DNA from: Apricaphanius iberus
Taxonomy: Eukaryota; Chordata; Actinopteri; Cyprinodontiformes; Aphaniidae
Direction of reading: 5' to 3'
NCBI GenBank assembly: GCA_028564705.1
Contig: JAPXFQ010000074.1
Span: 930,001 to 994,000, forward strand
Length of the DNA: 64,000 nt
The notes beneath the pieces were generated by a model. That model ran no database searches. It was not told the origin of the DNA and saw nothing but the letters and a program-made list of their open reading frames with translations. Below are positions 26,701-35,944 of the stretch, one piece after another; the stretch's first letter is position 1, and the number at the start of each line of letters is the position of its first letter. The position numbers and the translations under genes are program-made.

Positions 26701-29700
26701 ACTGGTACCAAGAACTTGGTGGTTCGAATCCCGTTTAAGTCATTAGATTGTGTTTTATCACACAATTATTTTTTGGGGTGTCTGTAGGAAAGTAGGCTCT
26801 GAACATAACCGTTAAAACCGGGTACATTTCCCCGGCATCATTTATAAATTCTAGTTTTGTCCCCACCACATAAAAACCAGATGTGTAATTTTTTAACAGT
26901 GCAGGTCTAACCTCCACTTATGCTCCCATTGCTATTTTGATATAATCAGGATCCAAACTGATATTCCACTATCTAAAACAGTTTCTTTATGTGCGAATGT
27001 TGTAACATTCTTTGCTGAGATTCATGTTACGTCCAATAAAGACTTACATTCCAGGTGGCCACTGTATCAACAAGTATCTGGTTAGCGCATATATCTCTTA
27101 TACAAGGTGTTTATGCTGCGCCGCCTGCTCCTTGCAGCTATGCAGATAGCGCAGGACTGTGCCTGTATTCCAGTGAGCAAGGTGAGCATACACATTATGA
27201 TTTATGGCCCATTTCTAGGCCGTTTTTCAGCGATGCAGCACATTTATTAACTGGTTTGTCTTCAAATATTGCATTTGTTGTGCATGGACCGTGCCAGGCT
27301 GCATAGGTGGCTACAAAACTGTTTTTATAAATATGACACGTTTATAGCCTTCTTTCTTGCAGTGACCCAAAACAATATACATAAGTTCCCTCTGGGATCA
27401 ATAAAGTCTTTTGATTATAGCAGGCTCCGAGGACAGGATTTGATCCAACGATTATCACATGCCAAACGTTGGTGTTAACCACTCTGCCAAAGGAGCAACA
27501 CAAAGTGAAAAGCCAGGGCTCATTTTCAATTGGAAAGGCTCACAGACACTGTCACACATGATTCATGAATCCGTGCGCACGGTTTAGTAAACCGAGGGAA
27601 TGGATTCTTGCGTCTGAAAAATTATTTCTGCATCTGACCCCTGCTGGCCTCCGTATGTCCCTCATTAAAGCAGTTCTCCCTGTAACCCTGACCTTGACTG
27701 GGTTGGCAGGCATGTTGCCCATGAAGTGGGTGCTGTAGGGATAGTCCAGCATGGCCAGCATGGTGAAGGCGTTTCTCAACAGGCCGTAGAGCTGATGGAT
27801 GTCCCGAGCCGACAGCAGAGGCTTACAGAGAGCAAACTCTGACTGGATGCGACTGTAATCTGGCACCAGCAGAACAACACGCCTTGATTCCAAATAATAG
27901 TATTCGTTTTAAAACATGGAAGATTTTTCTTCTCAATATATGAAAACCTTTGAGATTTTTCTGAAATTTCTGCATCGCAAAGCTTTACCTTGACGTTCAG
28001 CTAATTGCTTTAACTGATGGAAAGCTCCTCTCACAGCATCTCTGCATTCAGGGCTGATGTTTTCAAAATCCTGCAAAGGAAAACATAAAAACTCATATAG
28101 CATTCCACAGGTTCATTTCATGTCTTCTAGTTCTTGGAGAGGTATCTTTATTATTAAGAAAAGAAAAAAGCACAGAGAAGTTAATATTGGTTGAAAGATT
28201 TTTTTTTTTTTAAGAACTACCTACAGTTACGTCAGCCTGAGTTAATCTAACACAAACACACATATCATAATAAACAATAAATTAACTAATCGCATGATTA
28301 ATTCAAATGAACTTGATAATTTTTCCAGCCCGGATAATTTATTTCTAGCAAAAAGAATGGATGAAAAAAGGCAAATGTGATACAGATATCCGTAGTAACA
28401 GAATAGCGTGGGATGGGTTTTTTATTTAAAGGCACAGTGTGTAATTTTCGGCCAATAGGGGGCAGTGCATACCTAAATTATCACAAGCATGCGGTATCTG
28501 TGTCTTCGAGTAAGAAACTCAACAACGGAGGTCCAACTAGTGCTGTTTTCAAACGCTCAATTCCCTGAGAATGATCTATTTGCGGCAACATGACGAGCAC
28601 ATCAGTCTCTCTTTCATCGCTTGGAACTAGCGAAGAGGTAAAAATGTATTTATGGCTAAACTTTTTTGCATTTTGAGGTGAAATCAATGTTTTAATAGCA
28701 GCCGTGTTCCGTGAGCTTTGTCCGTCCGGGTTCTTGTAGAAGTAAAGACGTCATCCAATATGGCTTACCCTGAAAAGAGGACCCATGCCTCTGTATTTTA
28801 AAACTGATTTTTAAAGTCATATTTTACAATATCGCCAATATTTTGCAATTGATGTGCTTTACGTAATTATTATTACATAATATTTTAATGGCTATTTTCA
28901 AAGATGTACTGCAAAAACTACACACTGTCACTTTAAATTGTGTTCTTCTGTTTAGTTTTTTTTACAAAACTCCTTATTGGGAGATTTGCTTGTTTTTCAT
29001 GTCTTATGCAAGTGATTCATTTGTTTTGAAGGGCAATTTGATTTACCGATTTGATCTATTTTTTATTGTTTTGGTTGTTTTATTCATTTATATTTGACTT
29101 TAAAATGTCTTCCACTGGTAAATGTTCTTTAAAAATTAATGTCTGAGTGTTCAGAGGGGGTACATGAAACATTACATCAGTTGAAAACTGACTCATACAA
29201 ACAATATCTATCACAAAACCTTCTAGAGCAATGTATGCTCTGGCAAAAATTGTTATTGTTATAGGGCAGGCCTATATAAAAATGAATCACATTAATTTGT
29301 TGAGACAAAATATCAAACTACAGATTATTCTAATCCTACCTCGGTGTAATATGACCTTAAAGCTAATTGAATCCTAACCCTCTGAAAGATTCTTCTTGTT
29401 TGTTTCTAGGAGAGGCAACTTACAGCTGTAACGTCTCTGAAAAACTGCCTGGAGTCTCCGAGACCAGCAGTGGACAGGATGGGGGCGCTGGCTGCCAGGG
29501 CGCCGGCCACAACGTTCGGATACTTGATTCTCATGTAGACTGACAACATTCCACCATAACTGCAGCAACGGGAAGAGAGGGAAAGATGAGCAGATCTGAT
29601 AAACTATGATGCCTCGGAAATGGATCTATACAGCTTAAACTTTAACATTTTGTCACCAAGAACTGTGGAGAGCATTTGTATTTATTTCTCCTGAGACAAT

Positions 29701-32700
29701 CTGCTGCAAAACATCTTGAGGTCAATCAGACTGGATGGAGAGCATCTGCTTCACAGCAGGGATAGAGAGGTCAGGGTGATGTACAGGAGGTAGATTTCCA
29801 CCTAGCTCCTTTAGAGTGACCATGGATCCAACTTTTTTTTTTTTATGTGCCATTTTTACTTCTGAACCATGGACTGAACAGAACTCAGATGTTCAAAGTT
29901 TAGGATACAGTTCTAGAACCCAACCCTGGTTTAAATGTTCTCCCTGACCTGTCTGCTGTGTTCCCTGGTCTCCATCATGCCGGTTGCTCTAATTAATCTC
30001 TGAGGCCTGAAAACAGAACAGCTGCATTAAATCACACACAGGTTGGCTCTTTACTAATTGGGTCCTTTTTTGAAACGATTTGGCTGTACTAGAGTTCATT
30101 AAGAGATATCATAGTAAATGGGTTTAAATTCAATTGTTGGCCATTTGAGGTTTTACTATGGACACACTTTAAAAACCATGTGGGACTTCCCAGTCATACA
30201 TCACTTTGTGCTTGTTTATTAGATAAAATTCAAAGATACATAGTTCTGTGGCTGTAATGTGACAAAGTTCAACAGGTGATGAATACATTTGAAAGGTACT
30301 TTATTAATACGTCTTTCTTTAGAAAACCATACATGATTCAAGTCAACCAGCTTATAATTAACTGGGTTAACAGGAAACTGTTCCTCTCATTTCAAAGTAG
30401 TGAGAAACAAATTATTATTTAGATATAATGTGGGCAAAAGAGTATTTGGAAGCGGCCAATTATGCAAGTTGTCCTATTTAAAAAGATGATAGGTCTGTAA
30501 TTTTCATAAGTAAACTTCAACCGCACAGGTTGGCAGTGACAGATTGGTACAGTTTAATCACTGATGCAGAAGGAGCACATGCTGTGGAATTTCCTCCTGC
30601 TGAAGTGATTAGAAAAGCTCTCGTTCAGCCGAAGTCCCTTCAATTAAAGAAAATTGCTCCCTGATTTCAAAACTTTCCAGTCTCCAGTGTGGAAGCACAT
30701 TATGAATTCAGTCTGTTACACACAGCATTCAGACCACAGCAGGGGAAATCTTCATAATTTATACCCATTAATCTGCTTGATTAATAACGTTCAGTTTGAT
30801 CAAATTGAATACTGAATTAAAATGAAAGAAAATGTAATACCCCTGCATATGTCATTATTATCACTTTAAAATAAAAGATTAAGAAGAGATTTGGTTTACC
30901 CCATTAATTTAGCTGTGTTAGAGTAGAGACCCATCTAAAACATGCAGGACTTTAGGGCTTCTTACCTGCCACCAAACACGATAACAGGGCAGTGTGTGGC
31001 TGCAAGCTGCTCTCTCAGCTCACTGATCATGACGGCGTAGTCAGCGAGGGCCTGCTCCACTGTGAGCAGACCCACCTGTGGGATGCTGAAAGAATCTTTC
31101 CCAAACGGCAGAGACTGGCCATAGTACCTCTGAAAAAGGACAAAGGCATGAAATAATTAATTTAAAATATAGATAAATCAGTGAGAGAGGTGAATAGTTT
31201 AAAGATGTCATGTCACCTGCAGATGACTGAAGAAAAAATTTACAATTGTGGTGACATTTACTGAAGCTGTAGAAAGGGTCTTAAAATAAAATAATATCTT
31301 GCAGCACGAGGATCTCAGATTGAATTTTTTTCTAGGTTTAGGTCTGATATCCGCTTTGGTCATGGAAGAAGGCTGATTTTTTTGCCTAAGCCCAGTGGTT
31401 GGGACATTGTCCTGGTGAAAAAGTACACACCTAACAACTGGACCTTTCCACCAACTACCCCAATCCTTATAAAGCTAAACTGGTGTCCAGTTTATTTCAG
31501 AGTGCGATTTAAAAATTATTTTACTAAGAATAAAGGCTTTTCATGGATAAGCCCTGGACCATATTAGAGGACACTTCCATATATGTGTACCTAGCAGGAA
31601 CACTGAGGTCCTGTCGCCAGAGTCTGCTAACAGTTCCTTACACAAGAATGAAAACAAAAGGAGAGAGAACTTTTTGCCCTGTGGCACCAAGACTTTGGAA
31701 TTCCACATCTATGGACATGGTGGACTCCACTGTCTCTTTTAAAGATTTTAATGTATTTCTGGTTATGTGAAGCACATTGTGATTCCTATTTCTTGAAAGG
31801 TCCTCTCCATATAAAACGTTACTTTATACTTAGTTTAACTGGATGGATCGCAGATTACAGGATTCATCAATCCAACTGAATGCATCAAACTCAATAGGGC
31901 TACAGTTAAAGGGTAAACAGAGTAGTAGGTGGCACTAACAGCAGCCATGTTGCAGCTTCTTCCTCAAAGTCTCAGGCTGATACCTTTCAAGGCGTTTATG
32001 ACAAATCTGTACCTTGGAGAAGTCATTCTAATCCAAGAAAAGAGCTGCATGTAACACATCTATGAAATGATCTGGATGAGTGTATCATAAATCTAACATC
32101 TAAATCTTAGAAGACTTTTGGCATATTTTGTTGGAAATATCAGATTTTAATCTCAACAAACTTCTGAGTTTTTTTCTTGAAAATTTCTGACTCTACAATA
32201 TCACAACATTTCTAAGTTTAAATGTTCAAAATGCATCCCTTTAATCATGGACATTTCTGATTCTTCCTTGCAAATGTACAACTTGAAGACTTAATTTCTG
32301 AATTTCTTTCCTGAAAACATGAATCTAATGTCAGAATTTCCTTGGTTGTAGGCAGAAACTTACTTGTCCATTTTTTAAAAACTTTTTTTTATTTCCAATG
32401 GCCCCAATACTATGATGTAAATCATTTTTAAAAGCAAGAAAACTGAGCAGGCACTTTCAGAAATAACTTTTTTCAACAGGCGTGTGAACCAAACTTTGCA
32501 TGGTTTGACTTTTGACTGGAGATCAGCTGACAAACCACTGAACTTTAAACATTTATTTCCCCTTTTTCCTGGTCACATGATCCACCAAATCTCCTCAGCC
32601 TGCCTTTTTATTCCTCTTTTGATGCTCTTCTTGACAGCTTTCTTACATGTTCAGCAAAAATGACCAGTGCCTCCTGCTGAGCTGCCAGCTCTGTGATGAA

Positions 32701-33425
32701 GCCAGAGTTCAGGGCAAATTCCCAGATGTTGCCTTCGTTCCCAGTGTAGAAGAAGATGGGACCATAGCCTTTCTTCCAGTACTGGTCTAGAGGAGAGAAG
32801 AACAGCTCCCTGTCATTCATTTACTGTTCAGTTAACTACATTTATTACGGGAAACTGTCTGTACCTGTGATCAGGTATCGCTGGCTGAACGTCCCATTGC
32901 CCATGCTGTTAAAGTTAAAGTGATCCATAGTCTGGGTGAAGTACTTCTCAGTGAACTGGGGATCTGATGAACCTGGAGGCTTTGTGGCCTGTGGGAACCA
33001 GCGACATGTGAGGTAAATGTTAGCTAGAACATACTGATAATATTTTTAAAAGAAACCAAAAGGGGAATGAGTGTTTACCTCATTTGCGTTAAATAACAGA
33101 GGCGGCGATACACAGTGCTTTAAATATTCTGATCATGGATGATGCCATTCGTCCAACATAACATTAAGAGCATCTTAGCTAAAGGCTGCACTCAATCATA
33201 TCTCAAAAGATTAACATACTCTACTAATACTAACTAAAACAACAGGTCCCACTGACAAAATAATGCAGAGAAATGAGACGCAGAGCTGTTATTTCCGACA
33301 AGTTATTAAACAGCACACAAAGTAAAGCGTAACATCATCACCTGATCATGTGTGTGTGTGAAGCCATGGAGAAGGTCAGAGAAGACAGCGGCTGCAGCTG
33401 TGAAAAGAATCAATCCAGCTTTCAT
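17764..33425 (-). CDS. dpp7: dipeptidyl peptidase 7 (DPP2/quiescent cell proline dipeptidase)
   Basis: Serine peptidase of family S28 that removes N-terminal dipeptides after proline or alanine, in lysosomes and secretory vesicles. Thirteen exons, read leftwards: 33425-33342, 32988-32865, 32786-32647, 31129-30966, 29559-29424, 28070-27989, 27859-27693, 26063-26003, 25568-25450, 23741-23585, 23448-23384, 23317-23247 and 17896-17764. Phases match throughout and give 500 residues, against 492 in human DPP7. The start MKAGLILF begins a hydrophobic stretch that fits a signal peptide. The triad is intact: Ser171 in GGSYGGM (codon split between exons 4 and 5), Asp427 in NGDLDPW and His452 in GGAHHLDL, each exactly nine residues past the human positions. 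FFYTGNEGN and SNNVTDMFP are further family signatures. The final exon, ending KSFI-stop, is cut off by a 5.35-kb intron. No frameshift or stop was seen. PRCP, the other S28 member, fits less well and is not the neighbour of man1b1. Confidence 0.96.
17897..18802. other. dpp7 intron 12, left part
   Basis: Intron sequence next to the last dpp7 exon. It has a stretch of short TATATA-rich units at 18040-18180 and otherwise nothing recognised. Confidence 0.5.
18803..19202. mobile_element. hAT-type nonautonomous element (MITE), 400 bp
   Basis: The ends are inverted copies, TAGGGATGCACCG on the left and CGGTGCATTCCTA on the right, with further inverted GATACCGAT/TATCGGTATCGG blocks inside. Both sides are flanked by the identical 8-bp sequence GTAATAAC (18795-18802 and 19203-19210), the target duplication length of hAT transposases. 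It has no reading frame, so it must have been moved by another element's transposase. Confidence 0.9.
19211..22339. other. dpp7 intron 12, middle; unidentified, partly GC-rich
   Basis: Intron sequence whose composition shifts from AT-rich to GC-richer at 19260-19860 and 21000-21600. The style resembles a large old transposon or LTR region, but I found no transposase, integrase or reverse transcriptase frame and no matching long terminal repeats. No gene is supported. Confidence 0.4.
22340..22720. other. CpG-rich block in dpp7 intron 12
   Basis: Dense CpG sequence (GCGATGACGCGCGGCAGG, TTTGCGTCGCGAAAACGC, GCGTTTGCGGCGCGGC) about 0.5-0.9 kb from dpp7 exon 12. Open frames across it have no recognisable domain. 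It could be a fragment of a CpG-rich DNA transposon or, less likely, an internal promoter. Confidence 0.45.
24045..24725. repeat. nonautonomous DNA element (GAGGTGGGTGGAGTA type)
   Basis: The left end AGAGGTGGGTGGAGTAG with TACTCGAGTAA and the right end GTTACTCAAGTTACTCCAC form an inverted pair typical of a widespread fish repeat built from TACTCAAGTA motifs. It lies in dpp7 intron 9 (23742-25449). The extreme right end is eroded. Confidence 0.6.
24726..25449. other. dpp7 intron 9, remainder
   Basis: AT-rich intron sequence with no recognised element or coding signal. Confidence 0.5.
25569..26002. other. dpp7 intron 8 with a CTCF-like site
   Basis: Mostly unassigned. At 25831-25844 the minus strand reads ACACTAGAGGGCAG, which agrees with the CTCF core CCASYAGRKGGCRS at all positions but the first. 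Whether it is bound is unknown. Confidence 0.4.
26494..27652. mobile_element. long-inverted-repeat element with tRNA-like arms, copy 1
   Basis: The left end (GGAGCCCGGCAGGGGTCAGG, then TGCAGAAATAATTTTTG and TTTACTAAACCGTGCGCACG) is repeated inverted at the right end. Each arm holds a tRNA-like segment pointing inward: A-box 26678-26688 and B-box GGTTCGAATCC 26721-26731 on plus; A-box 27479-27489 and B-box GGATCAAATCC 27436-27446 on minus. No protein frame is supported and no clear target duplication was seen. It lies in dpp7 intron 7. An inverted-orientation relative is at 55481-56478. Confidence 0.75.
28426..28936. mobile_element. MITE with TTAA ends, copy 1
   Basis: The ends read TTAAAGGCACAGTGTGTAAT on the left and, inverted, TTAAAGTGACAGTGTGTAGT on the right. 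A 487-bp copy with the same ends is at 45337-45823. TTAA at both borders of both copies would suit piggyBac-type insertion, but may simply be part of the terminal repeat. No coding capacity. It lies in dpp7 intron 5 and includes CCAATAGGGGGCAG at 28452-28465. Confidence 0.8.
29560..30427. other. dpp7 intron 4, first part
   Basis: Intron sequence without recognised coding or repeat content. Confidence 0.5.
30428..30560. repeat. Tc1-like end fragment, relic
   Basis: GTGGGCAAAAGAGTATTTGG, then GGCCAATTATGCAAGTTGTC and CTGTAATTTTCATAAGTAAA, resemble the end of a common fish Tc1-like family. Same family as 6110-6300. Confidence 0.6.
31340..31830 (+). mobile_element. L2-like LINE reverse transcriptase C-terminal relic
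   Basis: Short frames hold [18 protein letters not shown] and, at 31543-31770, [15 protein letters not shown], both typical of the end of L2/CR1-type ORF2 (compare [17 protein letters not shown] in the copy at 46228-46500). Stops and frameshifts separate them. Located in dpp7 intron 3. Confidence 0.7.
31831..32646. other. dpp7 intron 3, remainder
   Basis: No recognised coding sequence or repeat. Confidence 0.5.
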
Positions 33426-33540
33426 TTTTCTGCGATAAACTAACTCACATCGCGCTCATAGTTTGACTTTCAAGTGGAAACGCGCCTGCGCCGAACGCTA
33501 TTGTCACATGACTTCTCTCACGTGACTTAATAAGCGGTGC
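33426..33540 (-). promoter_or_regulatory. dpp7: dpp7 promoter region with E-box/CLEAR-like sites
   Basis: The 115 bases before the dpp7 ATG hold several CpGs, GTCACATGAC at 33503-33512 and TCACGTGAC at 33518-33526. The latter matches the CLEAR motif (GTCACGTGAC) bound by TFEB-type factors at many lysosomal genes except for the first base. No TATA box was seen. The transcription start is not known. Confidence 0.5.
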
Positions 33541-34139
33541 TAGCTGGTGCATTCAGGTACAGCTGGGCAGATCTGCTATTCAGCGGTATATGGTCGATGA
33601 AGGGTTTTGATCCTAGGATAAAAGGGAAATTAAAGAATTTATTCAACCCTAATACTATGTTCAAGTCATATGTGACCGATTTAAAAGTTTTATCAATGAA
33701 AATTCCTGTTTATTTGTCAAGGATAATCTAAGATTCCACGACTTTGTCTGCAAAGATAATTTGAACACACAAAACACATTTTATTGAGTAGCATAAAATT
33801 CTATCCCGATCATTAGAAATAAATGGGAAAAACAACAATTGGCCTACTGTTAAAGGAATTAGGTGAAGTACATCCTCTGCCAGATGGACACAAGCATGGA
33901 TATATGCACAAGCACATACCTGCTCTCTCTCTCCCTCTCTCTCTCACACACACACACACAAAATATTGTTTCAGTATCATTTTACTTTTCCCGTATCTTA
34001 GGTAGGTTTATAAATGTTTGTAAAGCATTGCTTGCACTTCATTGTATGGCAGCACCTTGGCACGCTGATATTCAGTAAGTGAAGTTCTTGATTATATCTG
34101 ATGGTCACCACATTGATTAGGAGAGAGGCCAGTTAGGGA
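33541..34139. other. spacer upstream of dpp7
   Basis: Unassigned sequence with a CT run followed by CA repeats at about 33920-33961. No gene seen. Confidence 0.5.
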
Positions 34140-34484
34140 GGTTTTGAGGAGGAAGTGTCAGAAGCTGAAGACCTAGAAATAACTGATAAAGAAGAATCCA
34201 GTGATGAAAAGGATGTCTATGCTGAGGGTGCTGTCACATTCAGGTCAAAGAATGGGAACTCCTCCTGGTCTTCATTTCCACTAGAGAATAAAAGTCAGCT
34301 TTCAGCTGAACATGCCATCAGGATGACTGCAGGTCCAACAAAGTATGCAGTATCCAGTACTGATGATACCAAATACTGCTTTGAATTGTTCTTGACTGAG
34401 TCCATAGTAACTGCTGTAGTAAGCATGACCAACTTGGAGAGGAAACAAATTCAGAAAGATGATTGGAAGCACCAGGCCCCTTGA
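34140..34484 (+). pseudogene. piggyBac-like transposase, N-terminal fragment
   Basis: A frame open from about 34140 to the TGA at 34482-34484 starts with an acidic stretch (GFEEEVSEAEDLEI) and goes on with SKNGNSSWSSFP, RMTAGPTKYAVS, FELFLTESIVTAVVSMTNLE and DDWK. This order matches the N-terminal part of piggyBac-derived (PGBD-type) transposases just before the catalytic domain. The catalytic part is missing, because the frame stops and an RTE-like relic follows immediately. Confidence 0.7.
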
Positions 34485-34489
34485 TACGG

Positions 34490-35445
34490 GCTGGGAGGTC
34501 CACTGAGCTTGGGTTACTTTGCCGGAAGTAAATCAGGCTTTTTTCCGGTGAGAGTTGGACTCCGCCAAGCCTGCCCTTTGTCACCAATTCTGTTCATAAA
34601 TTTAATGGACACGGTCTCTGGGTACAGCCAAGGCGTTGACGGGATCCGTTTTGGTGGCCTCAGGATTGGGACCCTGATTTTGCAGATGATGTGGTCCTGT
34701 TGGCTAAATCGGAACATGATCTACAACTTTTGCTGGAGTGATTCATAGTGTGAAGAGGCTGGGATGAGAATCAGCACCTCCAAATCCGAGACCATGGTCT
34801 CCAGCTGGAAAAGGGTAGAGTGCCTTCTTTGGTTTGGGGACAAGGTCCTTCCCAATGTGCAGGAGTTTAAGTATCTGGGGGTCGTGTTGATGAATGAGTG
34901 AAAAATAGAGCTGGAGATCGATAGGTGGATTGGTAAAGTCTCTGCAGTGATCCAGGCGCTGTACCGGTCTGTCATGGTGAAGAGAGAGCAAAGCCAAAAG
35001 ATGAAGCTCTCGATTTACCAGTCGATCTACATTGCTCATGAACTTTGGGTGGTGACCGAAAGAAGGGGATCACTGATACAAGAGGCTGAAATGAGTGACC
35101 TCCTTATGGTGTCTGGGCTCTGCCTTAGAGATAAAGTGAGAAGCTCTGTCATTCAAGAAGGGCTCAGAGTAGAGCCACTGCTCCTCCACATCGAGAGGAG
35201 TCAGTTGAGGTGGAACGGCATTCAGTCAGGATGCCTCCTGGATGCCTCTCTGGTGCAGTGTTTCAGGCACATCCCACTGGGAGGAGACCCAGGGGAAGAC
35301 CCAGGACATGCTGGAGGAACTATGTTTCTCGGCTGTCAAGGGAACGCATTGGGTTTCCTCTCTTTGCTTAAGATGCTGCCCCTGCGCCCCAACCGTGGAA
35401 AAAGCAGAGGAAGATGGATGGATGGATGGATTGGAAGTTGCTAAT
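34490..35445 (+). mobile_element. RTE/Rex3-like LINE relic
   Basis: Reading through frameshifts gives FADDVVLLAKSEHDL (catalytic ADD), IQALYRSVMVKREQSQKMK, KLSIYQSIYIAHELWVVTER and EPLLLHIERSQLRWNG, all typical of fish RTE-type reverse transcriptase C-termini. The 3' end GATGGATGGATGGATTGG is the short tandem tail of such elements. The copy is 5'-truncated and has several stops and frame changes. Confidence 0.8.
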
Positions 35446-35825
35446 CCAGACAGACATCAACGCACACTTGAGTGGTTTAAATTTTGGTTGGTGTGCACAG
35501 ATCTAGAAATACATCTATCAGTGGTTTATGGGATGCAGATTCTGGTTGGGAAATTTTTTGGGCTTCCATGTTGTTAACAATACAAACTGGCATGGATGAG
35601 GGAAGTTCAGGACAATTTGGTGTGTCCATCACCCATGCATAACCCCAGTTCAAACGTCATAATGGATGAGCATCTTGTTACTTTAAGGGATTTTGCCCTT
35701 TCAAGCACTATATAAAATTTTTGTGGCCACTTTTGAGTGGCAGCACGACACACAGTTTTTTTTGGGGTTTTTTTTGTAATGGTTTAGAAAATGTTTATAG
35801 TTTCAAAGCAAGTCTCAGTCACAAT

Positions 35826-35880
35826 AGGGATGTCTCGATCTGATCATGTGATCGGAAATCTGAACCTATCAAATGGTTTC
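35826..35880. repeat. hAT-type end fragment
   Basis: AGGGATGTCTCGATCTGATC followed by ATGTGATCGGAAATCTG is one end of a common fish nonautonomous element. The other end was not found; it stops at a TA repeat. Confidence 0.5.
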
Positions 35881-35891
35881 AGACTTGATTG

Positions 35892-35901
35892 GATATATAT
35901 A

Positions 35902-35941
<40 letters not shown>
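35892..35941. repeat. TA microsatellite
   Basis: Nearly pure alternating TA with one interruption (ACTGTATA) near its start. Confidence 0.9.

Positions 35942-35944
<3 letters not shown>

Noticed and set aside
26678..26756. Possible functional tRNA gene
   Set aside because: A- and B-boxes are present, but I could not fold a normal cloverleaf with acceptor stem, so it is described as tRNA-like only.
33920..33961. CRISPR-like short repeats
   Set aside because: It is a simple CT/CA microsatellite in animal DNA. No spaced repeats were found anywhere in the window.
34947..35444. 165-codon open frame
   Set aside because: It is part of the RTE-like relic; the true coding order changes frame several times, so it is not a host gene.
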